Below, piece after piece: positions 1 through 5,258 of a stretch of DNA of 7,789 bases. Source of the stretch: Campylobacteraceae bacterium (GTDB lineage: Bacteria; Campylobacterota; Campylobacteria; Campylobacterales; Sulfurovaceae). The notes below the pieces were generated by a model, which saw only the letters and a program-made list of their open reading frames with translations, did no database searches and was not told the DNA's origin. A program made the position numbers and the translations under genes. Where the stretch lies: contig JALWMN010000028.1 of NCBI GenBank assembly GCA_027083895.1, forward strand, positions 1-7,789. Reading direction: 5' to 3'. Each line of letters starts with the position of its first letter. Positions within the stretch are counted from its first letter, which is position 1.

Positions 1-1
1 T

Positions 2-583
2 ATAGTAAAAGAGGGGCAATATACAAATGAGGCGACTGTAACAGGAAAAGATCCTAAAGGGAATAGCCAAACAGATAGTGATACAAGCCACTATTTAGGT
101 GTTGTAGAGGAGGCGTGTTTAGGTGATAGATTATGGTTGGATGATAATATAAATGGTATTCAGGATGCTGGCGAACCAGGTGTTGTAGACATAGGGGTAT
201 CTCTTTATAGTGAGAGTGGTACACTTCTTGCCACTACAAAGACAGATGCAAACGGAAATTATAAGTTTTGTGGTTTAAAACCAGGAAAGTATAAAGTAAA
301 ATTTGATCAACCAAATACATACCTCTTTACTTTAAAAGATAAGGGGAGTGATGCAAAAGATAGTGATGTTGATAGTGGTGGATGGAGTCATGTTGTAACA
401 TTAAAAGCTGGACAAAACGATATGACAATTGATGCTGGTATTTACTGTGAGTGTGACGATTTTAAAGTGCATCCTAGTGAGTATAAAAAAGTATCGGCTT
501 CATCTATGAATCCATTAGCAGTATTAGGTCTTTTACTCTTTATCTATATTGCAACATTGACACTAAGAGAGAAGGAACATTAA
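2..583 (+). CDS. C-terminal part of an SdrD-B/DUF11-type surface protein (5' end outside window)
   Basis: The frame is open from the first bases, so this is the last 193 residues of a larger protein. An ATG-less start near 137 would cut into a domain and is not real. Visible residues 1-33 (TNEATVTGKDPKGNSQTDSD) look like the end of a DUF11-type beta repeat. Residues about 40-148 form an SdrD-B-like domain: it opens with GDRLW, has the acidic loop DDNINGIQDAGEPG (a D-x-N-x-N-G-x-x-D pattern, probably calcium-binding), then TDANGNYKFCGLKPGKY. Cysteines lie at visible residues 39, 90, 149 and 151. After a short linker, residues about 172-188 (LAVLGLLLFIYIATLTL) are a membrane-length hydrophobic stretch, followed by REKEH at the C-terminus. 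That layout fits a surface or secreted protein held by its C-terminal tail. Ligand and exact role are unknown. The domain call is firm; anchoring by a sorting enzyme is inference. A terminator follows immediately, so this gene ends its transcript. Confidence 0.85.
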   Translation: MVKEGQYTNEATVTGKDPKGNSQTDSDTSHYLGVVEEACLGDRLWLDDNINGIQDAGEPGVVDIGVSLYSESGTLLATTKTDANGNYKFCGLKPGKYKVKFDQPNTYLFTLKDKGSDAKDSDVDSGGWSHVVTLKAGQNDMTIDAGIYCECDDFKVHPSEYKKVSASSMNPLAVLGLLLFIYIATLTLREKEH

Positions 584-602
584 GGAGCCATCGGCTCTTT
601 TT
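582..602 (+). terminator. Intrinsic terminator after the surface-protein gene
   Basis: GAGCC (585-589) pairs with GGCTC (593-597) around a 3-base loop. A G-U pair and two A-T pairs extend the stem outward to 582 and 600, and a run of five T spans 598-602. The stem begins within the TAA stop codon of the upstream gene. This is a compact rho-independent terminator in the forward direction. There is no A-rich run on the left arm to suggest it works on the reverse strand. Confidence 0.8.
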
Positions 603-627
603 GCATTTTTATGCTATAATCACTTTA
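598..627 (+). promoter_or_regulatory. Extended -10 promoter for the pseudopilin-priA unit
   Basis: TGCTATAAT at 612-620 is a perfect TATAAT -10 hexamer (615-620) with an upstream TG (extended -10). There is no recognisable -35 hexamer at the right distance. Instead there are T-runs at 598-602 and 606-610, as in Campylobacterota housekeeping promoters. Transcription would begin near 627, giving a leader of about 48 bases. The upstream T-run is shared with the preceding terminator. Confidence 0.7.
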
Positions 628-660
628 AATGGATCGGCAGATATTACATTTTATCAGAAT

Positions 661-667
661 AAGGGAG
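661..667 (+). promoter_or_regulatory. Ribosome binding site supporting the GTG start at 675
   Basis: AAGGGAG sits 7 bases before the GTG at 675. This supports GTG as the start, and the next residues give a canonical short prepilin leader. Confidence 0.7.
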
Positions 668-674
668 ATTTAAA

Positions 675-1145
675 GTGAGAAAAGCATTTTCGATGGTAGA
701 GTTGGTTTTTGTAATTGTTGTAATAGGTATTTTGGCAGGAATTGCAGTACCAAGGATGAGTGCAACAAGAGATGATGCAACTTTAGTAAAAGCAAGAACT
801 ACAGTTGCATCTATTCGCTCAGCTATCTCTACAGAGGTGCAAAAGCGACAGATGGCTGGCGACTATACACCAATTTTCAACTTAGGTGGAGAAATAAATG
901 GGCATGATAAAGCTATATTTGATTTTTTTGATGAGGATCCTCAAAATGGAAGGGTCTTAGAGTATCCACCTCGTTCTTGCAAAACCGCTACGAGTAGAGG
1001 TTGCTGGATGCGTACAGGACCAAGCACCTATACATATTACTTTCCAGCAAGCATTGGAGGTAGTGTGAACTTTAATGTTTCTGACAACCGTTTTGAGTGT
1101 GATAGTAGTTCTTCAGAGGAACTTTGTGCAAAGCTTGACCGTTAA
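675..1145 (+). CDS. Type IV pilin-like pseudopilin (prepilin N-terminal methylation family)
   Basis: The 156-residue protein starts with a four-residue leader, MRKA, then FSMVELVFVIVVIGILAGIA, the class III prepilin signal. Prepilin peptidase would cut between Ala4 and Phe5, with Glu9 as the conserved +5 glutamate and residues 5-25 as the hydrophobic assembly helix. The -1 residue is Ala rather than the usual Gly. From memory this is common in Campylobacterota pseudopilins. The rest is a small periplasmic globular domain with four cysteines (102, 110, 142, 151), enough for two disulfides. The protein should sit in the inner membrane as a subunit of a type II secretion-like or competence pseudopilus; which one cannot be told from sequence. 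The start is GTG with a good ribosome site. The stop overlaps the priA start by one base (TAATG), so the two genes are probably translationally coupled. No other pilus genes are in the window. Confidence 0.88.
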   Translation: MRKAFSMVELVFVIVVIGILAGIAVPRMSATRDDATLVKARTTVASIRSAISTEVQKRQMAGDYTPIFNLGGEINGHDKAIFDFFDEDPQNGRVLEYPPRSCKTATSRGCWMRTGPSTYTYYFPASIGGSVNFNVSDNRFECDSSSSEELCAKLDR

Positions 1146-2983
1146 TGTATTATTATGAAGTAGCATTATTAGGTGTAAATACACCTATTTTAACCTATAG
1201 ATTTAATAGATCTATTAAGATTGGTTCACTTATTGTTGCTCCTTTAAAAAATTCTCAAAAGCTTGGAGTTGTTATTAAAGAGGTAACAGAGCCCTCTTTT
1301 GCAACCGAAGAGATTATTGAACTTAAGAGCCAATACTACAGTAGCAGACAGTTAGAGATTGCTACATTTATATCAGAGTACTACTTTAGTAGTTTAGGAG
1401 AGGCACTTGCTCTCTTTCTTCCTTTTAAAAATAGTGAATGTACCTTTAACAAGTCAACTATCGAGAGTTTGCCTAAACTGAGCCCCTTGCAACAAAAAGC
1501 CTTAGAGGAGATAGAGAAAAAAGAGCTTTCGCTTCTCTTTGGTGTTACAGGCTCTGGTAAAACAGAGATTTATATTCATCTTATCGCAAATATGCTACAA
1601 GAAGATAAAAGTGTAATTGTACTAATGCCTGAGATTGCTCTAACGCCTCAAATTACAAAACGAATCGAAAAACACTTTGGTAATGCCGTAGCGACTTGGC
1701 ACTCTAAAGTAACAAAAAAGCAAAAAGAGAAGATTTTAGAAGAGATAGCAAATGGGACTATACGGGTAGTGATAGGTGCTCGCTCAGCACTCTTTTTGCC
1801 ACTTAAGAAACTAGGCTTGATTATTGTCGATGAAGCACATGATGATAGTTTTAAGGCAATGAGTCGCCCACGTTATAATGCAAAAGATTTAAGTATCTAT
1901 ATTGGGAAAAAGTATGGTATAAAGGTTGTTTTAGGGAGTGCGACACCACTTGTAAATGACTATTATAAATTTGAAGTTGTGCGGCTTAAAAAACCCTATA
2001 AAGAGGCAAAGAAGAGCTATAAGTTTATTGCTGGTGAAGAGATCAATTTTGAGATTATAAATGCAGTAAAATCTGTTATAGAAAGGGGAGAGCAGGCACT
2101 CATTTTTGTACCGACACGAGCTAACTTTAAGTATCTTATCTGTAATAACTGCGGTAGTACACAAATGTGCCCCTTTTGCTCTATTGGGATGAGCCTTCAT
2201 GCTAAAAGAAGAGCCCTTGTGTGCCACTACTGCAACTATACCCAAATGATTCCAACTTATTGCCATGTATGTAAGAGTGATGCACTTAGTACAAAACGTG
2301 TTGGCACTGTAGAGGTAAAAGAGTTGTTAGAAAAAGAGATAAGAGATGCAAGAGTTGAAATTTTTGATAAAGATCATATTACAACTATCAATAAGCTCTC
2401 AAAAGCACTCCAACGGGTAAGCAGTGGGGAGTCTAATGTGATTATAGGTACCCAAATGCTAAGTAAAGGGCATGACTATCCAGAGATTACTCTTAGTGTA
2501 ATAACAGGGCTAGACTACACATTAGCTATGGGAGACTACAGAGCAAAAGAGCGAACCATTGCCCTTATGCATCAAATAGCTGGTAGAAGTGGGCGAACTA
2601 AAGATGCAGCAATACTTATACAGAGTGGGCAGCCAGATTTTTTTAAACCATATATTAAAGATTATGAGATTTTCTTGAAAGAGGAACTTAAATTTAGAGA
2701 GGATCTCTATCCACCTTTTAAAAACTTAGCACGTATACTACTAGCAAATAGAGATTACCAAAAGGGACAAACACTTTTAGAGAGTATTGTTACTCGCTTA
2801 AAAAGTTTTAAAGATATTGAAATTGTAGGTTCTGGAATTGCTCCTATAGAGCGAATAGCAAATAAGTGGCGTTTTGTTGCTTTGCTTAGAAGCAGTAGTA
2901 AAGTAGCACTCCTAAAAGCTTTGCATAGTATCTCAAGCATAAAAGAGGTCGAGATAGATATGGATCCAGTCAATTTTAGTTGA
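1145..2983 (+). CDS. priA: Primosomal replication-restart helicase PriA
   Basis: This 612-residue protein is a superfamily 2 3'-5' helicase that reloads the replicative helicase at stalled or collapsed forks. Residues 1 to about 95 resemble the 3'-DNA-binding domain. The helicase core shows Walker A GVTGSGKT (133-140), MPEIALTPQ (161-169), DEAH (229-232), GSATP (264-268), GTQMLSKGHDY (435-445) and QIAGRSGR (477-484). Between the lobes are eight cysteines in four CxxC pairs (333/336, 342/345, 360/363, 373/376), which bind two zinc ions in PriA. The C-terminal domain has YPPF (522-525) and ends with a DMDPVNF motif. It is about 120 residues shorter than E. coli PriA. Walker A lies about 90 residues closer to the N-terminus, leaving little room for the winged-helix domain; H. 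pylori PriA is, from memory, similarly short. There is no ribosome binding site before the ATG, so translation probably depends on the upstream pseudopilin gene. I see no strong terminator after the stop. Confidence 0.96.
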   Translation: MYYYEVALLGVNTPILTYRFNRSIKIGSLIVAPLKNSQKLGVVIKEVTEPSFATEEIIELKSQYYSSRQLEIATFISEYYFSSLGEALALFLPFKNSECTFNKSTIESLPKLSPLQQKALEEIEKKELSLLFGVTGSGKTEIYIHLIANMLQEDKSVIVLMPEIALTPQITKRIEKHFGNAVATWHSKVTKKQKEKILEEIANGTIRVVIGARSALFLPLKKLGLIIVDEAHDDSFKAMSRPRYNAKDLSIYIGKKYGIKVVLGSATPLVNDYYKFEVVRLKKPYKEAKKSYKFIAGEEINFEIINAVKSVIERGEQALIFVPTRANFKYLICNNCGSTQMCPFCSIGMSLHAKRRALVCHYCNYTQMIPTYCHVCKSDALSTKRVGTVEVKELLEKEIRDARVEIFDKDHITTINKLSKALQRVSSGESNVIIGTQMLSKGHDYPEITLSVITGLDYTLAMGDYRAKERTIALMHQIAGRSGRTKDAAILIQSGQPDFFKPYIKDYEIFLKEELKFREDLYPPFKNLARILLANRDYQKGQTLLESIVTRLKSFKDIEIVGSGIAPIERIANKWRFVALLRSSSKVALLKALHSISSIKEVEIDMDPVNFS

Positions 2984-3144
2984 TTTTTGTGATTTAATTG
3001 CTCTTTTAAAAGGAGGAATAATTTACTATCTTAATAATACAGTATATAAAATAGAGCAACAAATATTTAATGATAGCTTTTGAAAGTTGGAACAAAATAT
3101 TTTTTTTGCTTCTTTTTATAAGCTATTTTTTATATAATGAAGTA
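2984..3144. other. AT-rich intergenic gap with an imperfect inverted repeat
   Basis: These 161 bases separate priA from the barrel gene. TTGCTCT (2998-3004) is matched by its inverted copy AGAGCAA (3053-3059). Three more T-A pairs can form inside if one base is bulged. The intervening bases include AGGAGG (3011-3016), a perfect Shine-Dalgarno-like sequence with no ATG, GTG or TTG at a useful distance. A possible -10-like TATAAA lies at 3045-3050. The right part holds T-tracts and a consensus -10 box, listed separately. I see no convincing small gene or strong terminator here. Confidence 0.5.
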
Positions 3145-3145
3145 A
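3100..3145 (+). promoter_or_regulatory. Promoter immediately upstream of the barrel gene
   Basis: A perfect TATAAT occurs at 3133-3138, preceded by T-tracts at 3100-3107, 3113-3117 and 3126-3131 spaced roughly one helical turn apart, in the Campylobacterota style without a -35 box. The usual spacing puts the transcription start at about 3145, which is the A of the ATG. Confidence 0.55.
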
Positions 3146-4080
3146 TGAGAAAAGTAGTATTGATTCCACTCTTATCATTTTCACTGTTTGCTTCATCGTT
3201 GAGTGAAAAGTTAGACTATCTCTTTCAAAAGAGAAAAACGCTCTCACAGCAGTTTGTAAAGGCGACTTCTGATATAGATAGTTATATTTCTGGTGACTAT
3301 TATGGCTTTTTCCCATATGAGGAGAACTATTTAGATGTGACACTCTCTTTACAGATTAAGGGGAATGAAGTAAAGATAAAGCCCTCTATGAAGGCAAGAA
3401 TCGATTTACCAAAAACAAAAAAGAAGATACAGCTAATTTTAACGGAGCATGATGAGGAGATTACCCATCAAGATATAAAACAGGAGTATGGTGAGAGGAG
3501 AAAAAAGTATGGCACTCTTTTAGGAATTAAATACTTTTTGAAAAATAGGCTTTTTGCATCAACAAGCTTCTCTGCTGGTGTGAAACTTGGGTCCCCTATA
3601 GATTTTTACGTCATGTCTAAAATGATTAAGACAAAACCTCTCAAGAGAGATTGGCAAATGATAGGAGAGCAGAAGTTTTATCTCTTCTCACATAGAGGGT
3701 TTCAATCCTTTACGACACTTAATTTTGATAAAAAAATTGATGATGATTTAATGTTTAGGTTCTCAAACAATATTATTTATAAATTTAAAGAGAATTCACT
3801 TGAGACAGCCCACTCATTTATGCTTTTTCAACACTTAACAAAGAGGGATGATTTAATCTATAGTGCTTCCGTTGTAACTTTAAGTAAGAATATCAATAGG
3901 AGCATACCAAAAATTTCAACCTATGAACTCAAGACAGTATATAGGCACACAATGCCAAATAGATGGCTCTATTTTAGTGTGATTCCAGCTGTTAATTGGG
4001 ATAGAGAACAACACTATAAACCAAACTATTCATTAAATTTAAATATTTCAGTTATTTTTGGAAAATATGATATCTATTAA
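3145..4080 (+). CDS. Uncharacterised secreted protein, probable outer-membrane beta-barrel
   Basis: I do not recognise the family. The 311-residue protein begins with a clear Sec signal peptide: MRK, then the hydrophobic VVLIPLLSFSLFA, with likely cleavage near residues 16-18. Residues 20-60 look partly helical. From about residue 62 to the end there are many 8-12-residue stretches alternating polar with hydrophobic or aromatic residues (for example around 63-72, 76-87, 122-131, 135-147, 200-213, 236-247, 273-283 and 295-306), as in transmembrane beta strands. The chain ends in aromatic tyrosine (FGKYDIY), compatible with recognition by the BAM machinery. No enzyme motif is visible. An in-frame ATG at 3070 would add 25 residues with a second hydrophobic segment ahead of the signal peptide and has no ribosome site, so I prefer 3145. 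The ATG at 3145 also lacks a good Shine-Dalgarno sequence. The gene seems to be a single-gene unit between two promoters. Barrel topology is inferred from strand pattern only. Confidence 0.65.
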   Translation: MRKVVLIPLLSFSLFASSLSEKLDYLFQKRKTLSQQFVKATSDIDSYISGDYYGFFPYEENYLDVTLSLQIKGNEVKIKPSMKARIDLPKTKKKIQLILTEHDEEITHQDIKQEYGERRKKYGTLLGIKYFLKNRLFASTSFSAGVKLGSPIDFYVMSKMIKTKPLKRDWQMIGEQKFYLFSHRGFQSFTTLNFDKKIDDDLMFRFSNNIIYKFKENSLETAHSFMLFQHLTKRDDLIYSASVVTLSKNINRSIPKISTYELKTVYRHTMPNRWLYFSVIPAVNWDREQHYKPNYSLNLNISVIFGKYDIY

Positions 4081-4196
4081 TATTAGAAGCGAAGTGTGTA
4101 AGTGTAGTGTTGGGAAAGGATCTCTTTAGCTAATTTCAGAAGTTGTACTCTTTTTTTAAAAATTTTTGTTACAATTGAGCAAAAAAGTAGAAGCTT
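4081..4196. other. Intergenic gap upstream of ispG
   Basis: This 116-base gap has no strong terminator for the barrel gene; AAAG and CTTT around 4115-4130 make only a 4-bp stem. The pentamer AGTGT occurs three times at 4093-4110. The right half carries the ispG promoter, listed separately. Confidence 0.5.
4143..4182 (+). promoter_or_regulatory. Extended -10 promoter for the ispG-dnaB-comEC unit
   Basis: TGTTACAAT at 4167-4175 gives a TACAAT -10 hexamer (4170-4175) with the extended TG. Upstream are a run of seven T (4151-4157), five A and five T. A TTGTAC at 4143-4148 resembles a -35 box but lies 21 bases away, which is too far to be convincing. The transcript would start near 4182 and leave a leader of about 15 bases before the ATG at 4197, with only a weak GTAGAAG (4187-4193) as ribosome site. 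Confidence 0.6.
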
Positions 4197-5258
4197 ATGG
4201 TTAAGAGATATCCAACAAAGAAGATATATATAAAAGATGTTGCAATAGGTGGTGATGCACCTATTTCGGTACAATCGATGACTTTTAGTGATACAAGAGA
4301 TATTGCTGCAACATTGGAGCAAATTAAGAGGCTTCACTTTGCAGGGGCAGATATTGTACGGGTGGCAGTACCTGATATGGAGGCTGCAAAAGCACTAGAA
4401 GCGATTAGCAAGGAGTCACCTCTTCCTTTGGTTGCCGATATTCACTTTAATTATAAGTTAGCACTAGAGGCTGCAAAGTGGGTGGATGCAATTCGATTTA
4501 ATCCTGGAAATATTGGCGAGAAGAGTCGCATTAAAGAGATTGTTAAGGTGTGTAAAGAGCGGAAATTACCGATTCGAGTGGGTGTGAACGCTGGTTCACT
4601 TGAAAAAGAGTTTGAGCAAAAGTATGGTGCTACCGCCAAAGGAATGGTGGCAAGTGCTGAGTATAATATTAAGTTTTTAGAGGATTTGGATTTTACTGAT
4701 ATAAAGGTGTCGCTTAAAGCAAGTGATGTAGAGCGTACTGTAGAGGCTTATAGGATGCTAAGGCCAAAGAATAATTATCCATTCCATTTAGGGGTAACTG
4801 AGGCTGGAACAATACATCATGCGACGATTAAGTCGGCTATTGGGCTAGGAGCTCTCTTGCTTGATGGAATTGGTGATACAATGCGTGTTTCAATTACAGG
4901 TGCACTCGAAGAGGAGATAACTATTGCAAAAGATATTTTAAAAGATAGTGGTAGATTGCAAGAGGGGTTAAATATTATCTCTTGCCCAACATGTGGACGG
5001 ATAGAGGCCGATTTAGTAAGTGCAGTGGCCGAGGTACAAGAGCGAACAAAGCATATTAAAAAGCCTATGAATGTATCGGTAATGGGGTGTGTAGTAAATG
5101 CAATTGGTGAAGCTAAACATGCAGATGTAGCGATAGCTTACGGGAAAGGAAGTGGCTTGATAATGGTAAAGGGAGAGGTAGTTGCAAAGCTTCCTGAGAA
5201 TCAGCTAGTTGATAGATTTGTGCATGAGGTAGAGAAGTTTGCTAAGGAGAGTTGCTAG
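4197..5258 (+). CDS. ispG: 4-hydroxy-3-methylbut-2-enyl diphosphate synthase (IspG/GcpE)
   Basis: IspG reduces 2-C-methyl-D-erythritol 2,4-cyclodiphosphate to HMBPP, the penultimate step of the MEP route to isoprenoids. It is a cytoplasmic [4Fe-4S] enzyme that takes electrons from flavodoxin or ferredoxin. The protein has 353 residues, normal for the two-domain bacterial form. The N-terminal TIM-barrel domain shows [13 protein letters not shown] (18-30), [10 protein letters not shown] (51-60), LVADIHFNY (78-86) and RFNPGNIG (100-107). The C-terminal domain holds the cluster ligands SCPTCGR (Cys263, Cys266), Cys298 in SVMGCVVN, and Glu305 in [10 protein letters not shown], matching the three Cys plus one Glu arrangement of the family. 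All key residues are present. The start at 4197 fits the conserved beginning VKRYPTKK. The last base of the TAG stop is the first base of the dnaB GTG start, so ispG and dnaB are probably co-transcribed and coupled. Confidence 0.97.
   Translation: MVKRYPTKKIYIKDVAIGGDAPISVQSMTFSDTRDIAATLEQIKRLHFAGADIVRVAVPDMEAAKALEAISKESPLPLVADIHFNYKLALEAAKWVDAIRFNPGNIGEKSRIKEIVKVCKERKLPIRVGVNAGSLEKEFEQKYGATAKGMVASAEYNIKFLEDLDFTDIKVSLKASDVERTVEAYRMLRPKNNYPFHLGVTEAGTIHHATIKSAIGLGALLLDGIGDTMRVSITGALEEEITIAKDILKDSGRLQEGLNIISCPTCGRIEADLVSAVAEVQERTKHIKKPMNVSVMGCVVNAIGEAKHADVAIAYGKGSGLIMVKGEVVAKLPENQLVDRFVHEVEKFAKESC
5244..5249 (+). promoter_or_regulatory. Ribosome binding site that decides the dnaB start
   Basis: AAGGAG lies 8 bases before the GTG at 5258, which is ideal spacing, but only 2 bases before the in-frame TTG at 5252. 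It therefore favours GTG 5258 as the DnaB start. The site lies inside the 3' end of ispG. Confidence 0.75.

Noticed and set aside
137..583. A complete 148-residue gene starting at TTG 137
   Set aside because: The frame is open back to position 2, and residues before 137 (GDRLW) belong to the same SdrD-B domain, so this is the 3' part of a longer gene.
1931..2266. Reverse-strand open frame inside priA
   Set aside because: It lies opposite the conserved zinc-binding and helicase regions of priA and shows no domain of its own; it is a shadow frame.
3011..3083. A 20-codon reading frame after AGGAGG, starting at ATT 3021
   Set aside because: AUU starts are very rare, the peptide has no recognisable features, and the region is simply AT-rich.
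3070..3144. Start of the barrel gene at ATG 3070
   Set aside because: No ribosome site precedes it, and it would put a second hydrophobic segment ahead of a good signal peptide that begins at ATG 3145.
4093..4110. Three copies of AGTGT as a possible operator or iteron
   Set aside because: The copies are short and unevenly spaced, and nothing else marks an origin or regulator site; chance is likely.
4114..4135. Hairpin or terminator after the barrel gene
   Set aside because: Only a 4-bp AAAG/CTTT stem is available, and no T-run follows directly.
4083..4337. Reverse-strand open frame over the ispG promoter and 5' end
   Set aside because: It overlaps conserved ispG codons, has a low-complexity translation and no ribosome site or promoter that I can see.
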